A DNA stretch of 64,000 nucleotides from Epiperipatus broadwayi (GCA_028023455.1 JAQFVV010006294.1:3439001-3503000); one strand, 5' to 3'; positions 1 through 13,326 are shown, numbered from the stretch's first letter. The notes: generated by a model from the sequence alone, not told the origin. Translations and numbers: made by a program.

Positions 1-1130
1 TTTGTTTTAAACTGTTTTCTGGTAATGAATATTGGAATATTGTAGAAGATTATAAAATTATAGATTTAGAATATTATTCTATTTTAGAATAATATTTCTC
101 AAAATGCAACAGCAGAGAGAATAAATTGCATAATGTCACTAAGATTAATATAAGACAAAACTATTTTCTATCTTCAAGACTTTTTATAACAACTTTATGA
201 GAAGTATTTTATGATTAAAATGTGAGGCTGAGGGAATAAAATTACACAATTATTTAAATCATCTAGATTTTCCAGATAATGTAGTTAATTTTGCAAATAA
301 TACTTCAGACCTTCAGGAAATATTACAAGATATCAAATGAAAGTTTTAAAAAAAATAGGATTAAAGGTAGATAGTGAAAAAGATTAATCCAATGTTCAGT
401 GATATTTCACAAAAGAAATAAAATATTAATAACCGTTAATTATAAAAAAAATAATTGTTATAAATGCCTTGATCATATTATTAATACAGATGGAAACATA
501 ACGAATGAGATTAATTATAGAATTAAATTTGAATGAAATGCTTTTGACAGAAATAATTTAATATTAAAACAAAATACGTATACTTAATGTGTTTGAAGAA
601 TTAAATTTGAATGAAATGCTTTTGACAGAAATAATTTAATATTAAAACAAAATACGTATACTTAATGTGTTTGAAGAAGATTTTTAATACGTATGTTTAC
701 CGATTCTTATAACTTGAACACTACAGAAGTCAATAAAAGATTTTAAATTGTACAGTGAAATATGGGCAGATGAACATTGGGAATAACAAGAAGAGATTAA
801 AAGCAAAATATTTGAGTGAGAGAATAAATGGGTATTTTTAAAATTGTTGAAATAATTAAGAGACTGAAAGTGAATTGAACAGGATATATTATTAGAAGAG
901 ATCATGATTGATAGTCAATGAAAATCTTATTGGATCTATAGAAAAAGAGTACATAATGAGCGAATGGATATAATAAAAAATTTACCATAATGATGTGATG
1001 AAGATAGGTTATGGATCAAAGGAACCAGATTAAAATTGGTGAGACCTTTATCCTATAACTGTAAAGAATAAATATATATTTTGCTTTAAAGTGTAAAAAG
1101 AGTGAAATGTTGTTATTATATGTTATATAA
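1..1130 (+). pseudogene. Decayed non-LTR retrotransposon, 3' part of reverse transcriptase ORF
   Basis: Reading the + strand across several frames gives the C-terminal half of a LINE reverse transcriptase of the endonuclease-RT (RTE-like) type. The catalytic FADD box has decayed to FPDN at 269-280, followed by VVNFANNTSDLQE and a stop. Further on come the expected blocks: a YLG-H-I-like segment near 455-500, the 'E-NYRIK-WNAF-RN' segment near 500-560, the 'LGITRRDRKQN' block near 780-815 and the 'GHIIRRD-D-W' block near 880-915. Stops and frameshifts interrupt every frame, so it is dead. The 5' part lies outside the window or is lost. The same family appears on the minus strand at 48.9-51.4, 53.9-54.2 and 35.2-35.6 kb. 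Confidence 0.65.
523..678 (+). repeat. Exact tandem duplication, 2 x 78 bp
   Basis: Positions 523-600 and 601-678 are identical 78-bp copies lying head to tail inside the decayed LINE. The unit starts TTAAATTTGAATG and ends GTGTTTGAAGAA. Absence of differences suggests a recent duplication, in contrast to the old, stop-ridden element around it. Confidence 0.95.
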
Positions 1131-1273
1131 AAAAAAAAATAAAGAAGGAAAAATGAAAAGAAAGTATTGAAGATTATATTAGTAATAGCACACGGGTTAA
1201 TATATAACACAAAAGGTTTTGAATGGTATTATTCTCTCTTCTTCAAATGTTTTTAGCCTGACCAATTACAGTA

Positions 1274-1357
1274 CTAGCATGGAATCAAACCTGGATCTTT
1301 AGATTCTTGAATATTGAATTTTAAGCTAACACTCTAACCAACTGAACTATACTTTCA
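1274..1357 (-). pseudogene. tRNA-Leu(UAA)-like pseudogene or tRNA-derived SINE head
   Basis: On the minus strand an A-box-like TAGTTCAGTTGG (1338-1349) and a B-box-like GGTTTGATTCC (1281-1291) lie at tRNA-like spacing. Between them is a CTTAAAA anticodon-loop candidate (anticodon UAA) followed by a possible long variable arm (ATTC/GAAT), the layout of tRNA-Leu. Acceptor and T-stem pairing is poor, so it is not a functional tRNA. It could be a tRNA pseudogene or the promoter head of a SINE. Confidence 0.4.
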
Positions 1358-4300
1358 AGGATAACAGTTAGTAAAAAATTCATATACTTATCTGTGATGG
1401 TCCTCCTGATTTCTCTACTTTTTTCTTAAGAACAAGTTCAATTAGTGACTTCCAGACATTTTGTATTATCCCACAAAATTGACTTATGAAGTTATTTACC
1501 ATTGTCATGTGAGCAACTTTTTTGAATCTTTTTCTTTGTACTTTTTTTCTCCAATATTTGTCTATTTTCCAAAATGAATATACATTCATTGGTATATACA
1601 TATTCTGCTACTTTAGATACATCTGTTTAGTTTTTTTGAATCATCAGTCTGTACACTTTCAATTATTTTTCCAAGGAATATCTGCCCCCACAATATACAT
1701 TCTTCCACATTACATGATATTTTATAGATGCTAGTTTTGTTTTTCAGCATTTCAAGTTTAGATTTTGTAGATGTTATAATTCCTCATAGTGTGATAGAGC
1801 TTTGAAAAACTGTTTTGATGTTATATTGATGGCAGATTTTCTTTAATTTGTCTGTTATTCTTGATAGTGTATGAATACACTACATTATCAATAATCATTT
1901 ATTTCTTTTAATATTTCATTTTGTTATCTATTTATGCCTTTTTTTAATAACAATTGCTGGATAACTATTTTGTATGAGAGCTTGTTCTATATAGATTTTT
2001 TCTTTTTCCAAATCACTGGTTTCTTAACAAACTTTTTTTGCTCTATTCCATAGTAATAGATAATGCCATGTTTTGTGTTTCTGGTGTGGTTGGTTATATA
2101 CACAAAAATATTGGTTGTATATCTAAGTGACAGCATTTTTGGTACTTTAATTTCTTTTGAACTCTCCAGCAATAAAGCCATTCAGTATTTTACTGGACTT
2201 CTTATTCAATTTGATCTATTTTATGATCATTCAAAATTTGTTATATATCAGCTGATTTCTCACATTATTCTTTTGTTTGTGAATACTTATTTAGGTAATT
2301 TAATACATCATCTTTATTATATTCTTAGAACTTCTATCGCTAACAATATCTTTTGTTTTCTGGTTTTAAAAAAATACATATATTTTAATTATTGAAACAT
2401 TATGAAAATCACAGTCATTTTGAAAAACATCTAATTTTTTTTGGGGGGGTAATTCAGAATTAAATCTAAATAATTTTTTTATAAATATATCTTTGCTTGT
2501 TGTTTTTTTTTTTGTTGGTGTGCTTATTAATTTTTGTAAATTTTTTTTTTTTAGATTTTTATTTTTAGTTAAATTGCAGTGACCTTGTTTTCAAGAAGTG
2601 TAAGCATCCTTATTTTGCAGCTGGTTCTCAGCCAGTAATTTTAAGACAGCATAAAATTTAATTTTAATTGTATACATTTTTAAAATAAGTGCAAATAATT
2701 TTTATATATATTTTTAAACAAAAAACTATTTAGGATACCATAGATATTTCTGTTTTTTATTTTTAGTATAGAGAAAATTGTTTTCTTTTCATTAAATCTT
2801 TGATAAAATTTAAATCTAAATTGCACTCAAAGCATAGTTTCAAAATATAATCAAGTTCTGTCTCAATTCTTATTACCATCTTGTATTATAGTCATTGAAT
2901 TAAATCTACATTATTCTTATTATCATTTTACATTTGAGAAAAAAGAATCAACATGTGTGCATCATATAAATATGACATGAAAATATTTTTCTTGTAATGT
3001 CTGTATTTTTTTTTTTTCAGCTAGCTGATTATTTTTTAAGGAGTTGTGGATTATTCTTCATCTAAGAATAGATAGATGCCCATTTACTGACTATTGTTAA
3101 GTTGTTATGTACTTATTACTTAAAAAAATCCTAAATTAAAAATATTAAGTCACAGATAAACCAAGAATCCAACATTTATAACTGTATGATATATCCTCAC
3201 CAATAGCAGAGACTGCATCATTTAAAGATATTGTTTTTTATGTTCAATTTTTTGATCTTGCTTTAAACAATATAAATATTGGTATTCTTTATTCAAGAAT
3301 TGATAGATACCCATTTACTAACTATTATTGAATGTTTGTGGATTGGTTCTGAAAAAATTATAAGTTCTACTTAAGTTTGAATTTGAGACATATCATGGTC
3401 TTACACAAACCACTACCCTACAAGACCTAAAAGAATCTTTGGCATAATATTGTTGAATTTTTTACAGAATATAAGATTTTAAAATTATTTATAAGTACAT
3501 GCATATAAGCGTTTTATTCTTTTGTGTATAAGATTGCTAGTTTTTCTTTCTCAAAAAAAAAAAAAAAAAACATTTCTCAGCTTAAAAGGTTTCTGAATAT
3601 TCCTGTAAATTTATTTAATGCTTTATATTATGTTGAATTACTATTTATAATTTAAAAGTATATTTAAAAAGAAGTAACTATTAAAGATATAACTATTGTT
3701 TGTAAAATTGTAAAAGCAAAATATTTATACTAGGAGGTTTGAAATTTGAGATAACACAGAATTCATATTATTAAAAAAGTTAATAACTTGACTTGTGTCA
3801 ATCAAAAATATTGAACAATTTGGAAATTGGAAAATTGTTTGGGTTTATATTATATTAACGTCCCTAAATAGTCTGGCGTTTATTTTCAGTGAAATGTTTT
3901 TTTTTTCCTTATAAGCACATAAATATAATTCATATTGTGCTATTGCTGAAAATATTTTATTATTAATATTACAAAGATGGCCAATATTGTTTTTAAAACA
4001 AATTTTCTAATGACTTTAAAATGCATTTAGTTTTTAAAAAATCAGAAATGAAAGGTACTAAATTTAGAAACAAGTTGAAATTGGCCAAAAACAAAAGATA
4101 GAATTAATGTAATTGTGAGTCACTTAAAGAAGATAGAAATATTGATGAAAAAATGTATTGCTGCTATTGTAAAAATAACCAGCTGGTGTTGATTATTCAA
4201 TCTTATAATAGATGGTATTAAAATATGAAATGGCTAACTGCTCCTTTATAATACAGTAGTAAATTATTCTTTATTATTTATAAAAGTATTATCTATAATT

Positions 4301-5280
4301 ATCATATTTTATTTAGCTAATTATTAGTATATGTTATAATTTTGAAATATAAAAAAATTTACACTTACATGTTATATTTTACTTTTATCTTTTTAACAAC
4401 AATTCTATTTAATATAATTTTTATCCTCCAGAAAAATATCCATATGATATGAATGATGTTATATTTTTTCAAGTTGTTTGTTTTTATCAGGCATCTTTCA
4501 CCTTAACTCTGCCATATCATTTGTCTTTTTTAAAAAATAATAATAATAAATATAGATAATTATGTATTTGCCTTCTTCATTGTATCCACAGCATTTGACT
4601 ACAAAACTTTGGTGAGGACATTGAAATTCTCAAATAGTAATAAAGCATATATAATATGCATTTTAACATGTTTATACAGTGCAGAAGTTTTAACATGTAT
4701 ACATAGTATATACATACACTTATGATATAAATTTATTAAACATTATATACATTAGAATATTAATAATAAATAAAATATAAGTAGCAATTTTTATAGTTGA
4801 TAAAGATAATAATGTATCTTTATATCATTTTTTAAACTGTTTTTATTTAATGTATAAACTTTGTTTGTTTGTTTGGGATAAATTTTGAAATGGAGGTGTA
4901 ACATGTTTTTATCAAATAATTTTGTTCGAGTGTTTTAATATTGTAATATGATAATAAAATATTTCAAGGTTTTCAAGTGGTATATAAGCCAATTGACAGC
5001 TCAAATTTCAAGCATTTTGATATTGGTTCAGCAAGTTTTCAGTGATGCACATAAGAATACAGTATATTTAAAAAAATAAATATATAAAAATGAAAAAAGT
5101 TCTAGTAAATTCAAAAACAAATTAAAAACAAATCCTACTTTCCTTGATTGTAAAAGTTGTTTAAGTTTTAAATTATCTTGATTACAAAAGATTTATTTTT
5201 TAAAACATTTCTTTCACAAACAAAAAATATTGGAACCAATTTTTTTTCTTTATAAATGTTATTAATAACTAATTATATGC
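1358..5280. other. A+T-rich non-coding sequence, no gene recognised
   Basis: This stretch is A+T-rich with many poly-T and TA runs. Short open frames on both strands (for example 1380-1601 and 1987-2181 minus, 2063-2395 plus) have no recognisable domain and overlap each other. A diverged ~60-bp motif occurs twice about 235 bp apart (near 3046-3104 and 3282-3340, core GATAGAT-CCCATTTACT). Nothing else was found. Confidence 0.6.
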
Positions 5281-5287
5281 ACATATT

Positions 5288-8060
5288 GTACCGGTCGGTT
5301 TTGTCTGTTCATATAACAAGATCTAGCATCTAGGCAAAAGTATCTAGAGTCCAATCATGCGCAAGATACATAAGTCAGGAACTGCCCTATTTGGCTATTT
5401 TCCACATCTACCAACTTATGAGCAACAATCCCGATGATACATCTAATTTATCTCTCTCCGCCGGCATTGCAAAGCAGAGATACAAAGAGACTATAATTGG
5501 AAATAAATGATAGTGAAATCTTTTAGTATAAAATACACAAGTTTGATACATTTAAAGATCGTGACCTTTCACATTAATTATATATATATATAGGTTTAGT
5601 AGGAGATCATCTAGTCAGAGCAAGCATAATTTATTAACCAAAATATTAATATTTTAAATAAAAGAAACAATGAGTCTGCAAGTTATGATATATATATAAG
5701 ATTTAGTAATTTAAATAAAATACAAATGAGTTATTATATTTTTTCGTTAGTCTTCACTGGCCTCTTTATATTATATAACACGGGATTTACTTTTATAATT
5801 TAAGAAATTACAAATAGATTCATTGCTTTATTATTTTTATTGTGGCTGATTTATATGCCAATAATCGATAAACAATAATATCTGAAAATACGGTTTTAAT
5901 AGCGCTATTCGCCTATGTAAATGAATCTTAAATCCACCTCTAGAAAGAGGAACAAAATATAGAATTTGACTGAATATTTGGAATTAATACCTTTATTATA
6001 AAATACACTTTACATTAATAGTGGAATAATCTCAGTTTATAATGAGTAAGAAAACGTGTGTGGGAAAGCTAATCTAGAACATATAATTGCATCGCAAAAT
6101 GATGTACATATGAAAATAATAAATATCATAAAGAAATCTGCCTAGTAGAATTATAACATTACGGCTTATGGAGATTCATAGGTTTTATTTGGAACTAGAA
6201 CAAAAGGGTGATGCGTGCATGGTGGCGTATTTATGTGATCCATTCACGGCTCTTTGAAGATGCTTCCGAAAATTCATTGAAGAAATAAAGGCAGATATAT
6301 GATACTGCAAACTTTGGCAGAATCGGTTAATGAAACGAAGAGGTTGGGATTTTTCCAGAGTGATCCCATATAGAGCTAGCTCAAGTGACCAAATAAGTCC
6401 CCAGGGGGTTAAGAGCCTGGTTCTTGGACTTGGAGATACGAGACAGGTTTCAGTTTTTCTGATATGCCCGGGTAGAGTGAAGCACAGATATATAATGAAT
6501 GAAGAGACCAGTATGCACACAACACTTGAAACAACATACATATAAAATATTTAAAATACTTTATTAATACCTATATATTATGGAATACCCAGCGTAATGG
6601 TATGATTAGAATACTAAACAGTAAGGGAGAGTTTAAATTCATTAATAAAATGATAAAATATTGAAATAGAAATCCCCTTCCCCTATTGCATTAATTTATA
6701 TATAAAACTTCCCACAAATATTAAAATAAATATGAAAATTTGGTTCTAAGTGCTTTGGTGATATAGTACACATCATTATATATATATATATAAGAGTTAT
6801 GTGGTGGTTATTGATTTCATAAAATAAAATATTGATTTAATTTCACATAAAACAGATTTGAAAGAGAAAAAAAAACATTTCTTAGAAAAACAGATTTTTA
6901 CTCTGTTTTTCGATAAATACACTATAATATAATTGTTTTTTCCCCAAATCTGCAAGTGTCCACTGTAATTGAAATAAACTTGTTTTAATTAAAAGAAACT
7001 AAACTGATCTCCCCATGAAAAGAAAGGGAGGGGATTTAAAAAGAAAGTGAATGTTCTTGCAAATTTAGAAAATTATTGGCATATTATTTAAAAACAAAAA
7101 TATAAAATATAATAATCAAAATATGAAATATTCTTGCCACATGAAAGTGAAATAAGGAAATAGAATTATTTACTAGAGACTCAATGATAGGAGAAAGATT
7201 ACAAGAGTTTATAGAGAGTTGAACATATTTTTAACAATAGGATAAGATTTTTACAAATTATACTAGTTACATGTTTCTGATTTTCAGATCAGCTAAAAAA
7301 ATTACATTACATTTAAAGGAGGGTTAGACAAGAAATACAGTTTTAAATTGAGATTATACATGTAAATTTATGAGTTATAGCAAGCATCATGGATTTGTTA
7401 CCTTGTTTAGTATTGACGGTGATTCTTTGATGAGTTGAAAATGTCCATCGTAGACTAGATCTAGTTTTGTTCAGGTTATTTAGGAAAGTAGCACTTTCTT
7501 TATTTAGTGTATAGGCATATAGCAATAGTTCATGAATATCTGGCTTCTGGGCAGTGGTGTCGGGGAAAGCGGACATTCTGAAATGGTGAAAAAGATGATG
7601 TTTTTACCTACTCACGATACATTGAATCAAAGGTACAACCAACGTGGATTTTGCTTACCTTTGCTCTTCTCAAATTATTTGCTCTCCTTTGGTGTTCAAA
7701 TCCAGCACTATTTAGTATGATTTTGAAATTGTTCTGGAATGCTTTTAGCAGGTTCACCTAAGGTAATTTATCTACATTATCGATCTGCAAGTTGCATACT
7801 GGATGCATACATTTGTTCCTATAAGTTTTAACGACAATGCAATCCTGCTAAGAATTTATCAAACGATTGTTTTAAAATATAATCTGACATTTTAAAACAA
7901 ATTTGAAGTGGACAAAATTTCCACTAATGGATTTTACATTACTGTTATAAAATTATAACATTTTAATTTGGTCTAATGGATTTCCGGTTAATTGACTTAA
8001 TTGCATTCGAGAATATTCGGCAGGGTTGCATCAGCCTTTTTTTTTCTGACTGCTATTACT
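5288..8060. other. G+C-elevated block, probably unidentified mobile DNA
   Basis: Base composition rises clearly against the A+T-rich surroundings around 5288-5510, 6150-6545 and 7380-7720. Short open frames on both strands (6185-6541 minus, 7343-7576 minus, 7532-7720 plus) match no family I know. The block starts with TGTACCGGTCGG, which could be an LTR-like TG end, but no second copy was found in the window. It is most likely a decayed mobile element; host exons are not evident. Confidence 0.3.
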
Positions 8061-8895
8061 AAAATAAATAAAATTGTACATAATTTTAAAAATACAAATT
8101 AATATCAAATATTTTAATATTATAAACACTTTATAAAATAATCTCCCCTCCCCTATGATATATATGTATCCATCACGCACACATATGAATAATATAATGT
8201 ATAAAATATTTATTCATTTAAGATATTTAAATTAAGACATTTATATATATCTACGTCAATGATTATTTTAATAATTAAGCAAAAAAGTGTATTAATAAGT
8301 GTGTATATATGCGTAAGGATGGAGTTTGAATATGATTTGGTGGTGGAAGATTCTGAGTGGGCTATGAAGTTCAGTCTGAATATCAGATTGACTGCTTCAA
8401 TATTAACTCATGTATAAAAGAATAAATATATATTACATAACATTTGATATTCTATATATAAAAACATAGTCAAAACAGTTGGGGCTGCAATACAAATGAA
8501 AAATGATTTAAACTTGAAGAAAGTAATATTTTATGTAGATGAATGCATACTTTATTTACAATTTATTTCCTTTTATATTTAACTGCTTCAAAGGATAGAC
8601 TTGTTTTGTAAGATTATGAAATTATGCTGATAAAACTTACAACTCAGAAAGTATACTGCCAAATTTTGTTTATAGTTTTTTTAGGTAAGAATTGGAAAGT
8701 ATTTAAATATATATTAAACCAATCATTATTACTTTTTTAAGGACATTGTATTTCTTATTATCAAATATGATAGAATAGAGAGCAAGCCCTGTGATTCTAG
8801 GAATTGATTTATAATACATAATTTTCTTTCAAATTCTAAGTCTTAATTAAAATTGGAATATTACAAAAAAGATTCCAATGTTAAAATATTTAAAA

Positions 8896-9207
8896 TAATA
8901 TATATATATAATATTTTATAATAAATGCTTTTATTTATGATGCACTAAAAAAGCAAAAATAAAAATAATTGTTTTTTTTTTTTAACACAATGTTTTTTTT
9001 AAATAAAAGTGTAGAGTATCTAGAAATTAATTAATTCAATCACTAATTTTAACAAGTAATTGAATTAATTAATTTCTAGACACCTCACATTTTTATTTCA
9101 AGTTAAATATAAATAAATGCAATTGTGGTTGAAGAAAACTATTGCTTTTGAATTTTTAGTCCTCAAGAAATAAAAGCATTTATTATAAAATATATATAAT
9201 TTTTACT
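8896..9207. repeat. Palindromic MITE-like element
   Basis: The outer arms are inverted copies: the left (about 8896-8936) reads into ATAATAAATGCTTTTATTT and the right (about 9168-9205) is its reverse complement. An inner pair is almost perfect: 9001-9040 against 9059-9098 with the core CTAGAAATTAATTAATTCAA. Arms and size (about 310 bp) suit a foldback MITE. No clear target-site duplication could be assigned because the flanks are simple TA sequence. Confidence 0.55.
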
Positions 9208-9540
9208 ATTCATTTTTTATGATGAAAATTGTTGAAGTGGTAAAGATAAGTGATGGTCAATTACAAAATTCATACAACTTTATGAAAAATGATTATATCA
9301 GCCAATTGCTTGCGATATTTACTATAAAATTAAAATTTAGAAAATATTTTTTATTGATTTATGATTTTTTTACTTAAGTTTTTTGAAATTCAGTTAAGCA
9401 GATATCGGAATGCTGTAATATGGAAGGGCAATTTATGAATATTCAATTAGTTCTGTGCTTTTTTAAATTTCTATAACTACTTAATCAGAATTTTGTATAA
9501 TACATTTTATATTTTTTTGTTTATTAATGGTGTTGTATTA

Positions 9541-12414
9541 GTTTACATCAGGGATGGCCAACCTATGGCGTATGCACCAAAAGTGGTGCATCACATGATT
9601 AAAAAGTGGCACAGTAAATCTCAGAGAAAAAAATTTAAAAAAATTTCTTATATGATTTATAAATCATAAGCAAACAATTAATCTACCATTGATTTCTGGA
9701 ATTCACCCTTATTATATTTGTATTGTACTTGTTTAATCTTGAAGCAACTGACATCAGCAAATGCTGTCATGTGTCATCAGTTACTTATTCAGTTACTGCT
9801 GACTCTCATATTATAAATTTGATGGGCTTCTGATTCGATTTGTGTGAACAATTTTGGTTTTCAAACTTGTATGGTTTTTTTTAACGGTTCTTTAAGTTTA
9901 AGATAAGATTTCTGTTTTCCTGAAGACAATATAATTCTGTAAATTTAAAAATATTTTTCATTTTGAATGTGTATGTCAATTTCTTGCCTGCTTGCTTAAT
10001 TTGCTGATTACTGAAACCTGCAATTATTCAGTGTATTTTGTATGTGTGTTTTTATGGTTTTTTATACAATATCTTTTCTTTTTATTTACATATAGCAGGT
10101 ACATTTTTAAAATTTAACTGATCAATAGCAAAGCTTTTATAATGAAGATATTGGGTTGTGGGTGTGATTGTTGACTGTTTTATGGCAGAAAGCTATCTCA
10201 TATTTCAATCAGACAATAAACTAAGAGAGAGAGAGAGACAAAAATTCTCTATGAAAATATATATTTGTATGATTTTTAAACTTATAGAATTGTATTAAGC
10301 CTTCATGAAAACATGAATCTTATCTTAAACATGTAGAACTGTTTTTGAATGTTCATAATGTTTAAAATGATAAAATAATTTAAATAAATTATTTAATAAT
10401 AATCTTTATTTTTTGAAATAATTTTTTTTTGCGGTTAGTTACCCATTACATTACAATAGAAAATGAAAAGAAAAGCAGATGATAGCAAGTACCAGTTTAA
10501 TGAACTGTAGGAAAATGAATTCTTATTTATTGCAGGTCCTTCAGGAAAACCATTGCACATTGTCTGTGAAAGCATTCTCTCAGATAATAGATGTGATTGT
10601 AGTAGACACTATAGAAAACAAGACTGAATTAGAAGAAAAATTGAAGTTAGTTTCTATGTCTGAGTTATGGAAAGAATATGTGGTTAAAAAAATGAAGAAA
10701 TAAAAAAGAGACAATAGATTTGTGAAATGTAGTTGTGAAAGTGTGGCAATGCTAGAGTCATCTTATGAAATTGTCTTTGGGTTGGCTAAAAGCACAACTC
10801 TTTTTCTGATGGAGATGAAGTTGTTAAGCCCTGTCTTGAAAAATTTGAAAAATGTCTTGATGATAAGAATATCAAAAGAAAAGTAAACAAAATTGCTCTA
10901 TTCAAGAAAACAGTTACAAGATGTATCAAACAACTTTCCCATGATGTTATTGAGCAATTGAAAGATCGTGTTCATACTTGTTTTTTTTTTTTAGCCTTGA
11001 ATGAATCCATTGACATATGTGATTAGCCCAATTAAGCATTTTTATAAAAGGAATTGATGGTAATTTTAACATCTTTGAGGAACTTATCAGTCTTGAGACA
11101 CTTCATGGAAAAAACTGGATCAGACATATTTGACAAAATAAAGTTATGTCTAGAAAATTATCAAGTAGATTCTAGTAAGCTCATCAGTGTTTGCATTGAT
11201 AGAGTACTAGTAGTTTTTGGAATTGTAGAAAGGGTTTTAGGTTGTTCTCTACTAAAATATCACTGTGTTATATATGAAGAGTCTCTCTGTTGTGCGAATA
11301 AAATTAGAGCAAGAGAGTTAAACAGAAGAGAATTCATACAATATTGTGAACTGTTAAGTAGGGAATATGATGGTCTCATTCCTCATTGTGAGGTATGCTG
11401 GCTTTCTAGAAGACACATTCTCAATGGATTTTGTACACTGAAAAACAGTATTCACAGTTTTCTGGAAGAGAACAATGAACTGCATGAGTGAAAAGCCCTT
11501 TTATTTGATGAGAAATGGCTATTTGATTTAGCATTTATAGTTGATTTTACCAGCTACCTCGATCTAAATTTGAAACTGCAGGCAAGAACAAATTGTTTCC
11601 TAACTTAGTAAATGAGATCGATGCATTCAAAATGAAATTAATTATTCATCTCCCAGTTAGAAAATTGGAATTTAAGTCAATTCCACATTTAAAAAATATA
11701 GTGAATCTGTTGAAGATAATAGTAATTTTACAGAATATATTGAGAAACTCAGATTATTGCAAGACTTCTTTAACAGTTGTTTGAGCAATTTTGCTGAAGA
11801 AAAAGACTGCTTATTTGAATTTATAAATTCCTTTCACTTACAGAACAAAAAAATCTTAATGATGCCTAGTACCATAGAATGAGAACTTATTGATCTCAAA
11901 ACTATTTCTTTATTGAAAAATGAAATTTAATGAACATCCTTCACTCCCAGATGCTTCTGATAATGCCCTGTTAACATTTTTCTGAATTGAGAAAATTTGC
12001 TTAGAGTTATATCATTTTGGAACAACATACAGATACAAACAAGCATTTTCATCCATGAAAATGATTAAGAACAAAATAAGGTCATGACTGATTGATTCAA
12101 ATTTGAAAAACTGTTTGCCACTTTCTGTAAATAATCTAACCCCAAACATTACAAGCTTAGAAAAAGCAAAGTAATTTCAAAAGTCTCATTAAAGTAATTA
12201 ATGTTTATCTTATCTTTATCTGAAATCCTTTTATTTAAAACTGCTAAAAGTATTTATATTACTATATATATAATAAATTATTTATGCATAACTGTTAAAT
12301 ATATCCATATTATCGTATTTTAAAAGGGCTAAAACGGGGTATAAGTTTGTATGGCGCATCTTAACTAAAAATTGATGTATGAACTATAAAAGATTGACCA
12401 CTCTAAGTTTGCAT
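9541..12414 (+). mobile_element. hAT DNA transposon, complete but inactive
   Basis: The element body is 9549-12406. The left end CAGGGATGGCCAACCTATGG is a typical hAT terminal inverted repeat; the right end (about 12386-12406), read on the minus strand, starts TTAGAGTGGTCAATCT and matches it with a few changes. It is flanked by an 8-bp target-site duplication, GTTTACAT (9541-9548) and GTTTGCAT (12407-12414), differing by one base. Eight-bp duplications and C-A-G-G termini are hAT hallmarks. The interior carries a broken transposase. Confidence 0.85.
10463..12174 (+). pseudogene. hAT transposase pseudogene (GTF2IRD2/ZBED-like)
   Basis: Starting from the ATG at 10463, the frame reads a degenerate N-terminal zinc-finger-like segment (Cys and 'RHY' around 10560-10600), then a hAT catalytic region. 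The clearest block is 11054-11491, where the motifs 'KYHCVIYEESLC', 'RARELNRREF', 'EYDGLIPHCEVCWLSR' and 'LKNSIHSFLEE' follow the order seen in GTF2IRD2/ZBED5-like hAT proteins. The C-terminal dimerisation block follows near 11990-12120 ('FGTTYRYKQAFSSMK' and 'KNKIRS'). At least several in-frame stops (for example at 10508) and frameshifts break it, so no active product is expected. Confidence 0.8.
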
Positions 12415-13227
12415 ACAGTTCTCTAGGGTTTTTTAATGGCTTCGGCACAAATTCATCTACATTTGAGCTACCGCAATTTATGTTTAATACTTTTTATTAC
12501 TGAAATTTAAAAGAGTCATGCTTTTATAATATTTGTAAATAATCTCTCTCTCTCTCTTCACTAATTTAAGATTATATTTGAGGTTTAACTTATTAAATAA
12601 CATAGAATGATCTTAGAAGTTTTAGATTTATTCCTATGCCTTCAACTATGTAGCAGTATAGTTTACTTAATATTATAAAGATCTTAGAAGAATCTTAGGT
12701 TTATGCACTTATTTATATTTTCATCTCTGCAGCTATTTGTTATTCTTTTAATTGGTTAAAAGAATTTTATATTTCATTTATATATTTTTTTTAATATTCT
12801 GCATTTACTTAAGTATTTGAGTACTTATTCATAAGCTCATTTTCTACATTCTGTTATAAGTTATACGATTTAAAAATTGAATCTAATGAAAGCTTGTGAG
12901 AATTCTATTTTTTATTTGCATATCTATTAATACTTTTTAAAGTTTAAAAATATGTAATTTAAATAAAAATTAGAGAAATATATTCAGTAGACTAAAAATA
13001 ATTTTGATAAATTGGAAAATACACAATATAAATATATCTTTTACTCAAAATTAATATTACAATATCCATAGTCTTTAAAAAATAATAATAATGGTATAAA
13101 ATATCTTACATTAACAGTATTTTCATAATATATAAAAAATAATTATATAAATAATTTCAATTATGTGTGTGTGTATATATATATATATGTATGACTTACT
13201 AAGTAATTTTTTTTTTTTACTTTGCAG
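12415..13227. other. Intron or upstream sequence before the first ankyrin exon
   Basis: This is A+T-rich sequence with (CT)n near 12543-12558 and (GT)n/(AT)n near 13165-13188. It ends in a poly-T tract and TTTGCAG, the acceptor of the first exon in the window. No exon for ankyrin repeat 1 could be seen anywhere upstream. Confidence 0.7.
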
Positions 13228-13326
13228 AATGGGCTTAATGCACTTCATCTAGCTTCAAAAGAAGGACATGTAAATGTTGTAACAGAGCTTTTAAAACGCG
13301 GTGCTAATGTTGATGCTGCAACTAAA
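13228..13326 (+). CDS. Ankyrin exon a: ANK repeat 2
   Basis: The 99-bp exon encodes 33 residues, beginning [18 protein letters not shown] and ending DAATK. The acceptor is TTTGCAG after poly-T; the donor is GTAAGC. Both junctions are phase 0 and lie exactly on repeat boundaries. This is the second repeat of the ankyrin array, one of the most conserved. Confidence 0.95.

Noticed and set aside
1380-2395. Possible coding gene from several open frames around 1.4-2.4 kb
   Set aside because: Frames lie on opposite strands and overlap, and none shows a recognisable domain; left as unassigned.
11054-11491. 145-codon open frame as a host gene
   Set aside because: It is the middle of the hAT transposase, bounded by stops and lying between hAT terminal repeats.
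12415-13227. Exon for ANK repeat 1 upstream of the first exon
   Set aside because: No frame gives the repeat 1 signature between an acceptor and donor here or elsewhere in 1-13227.
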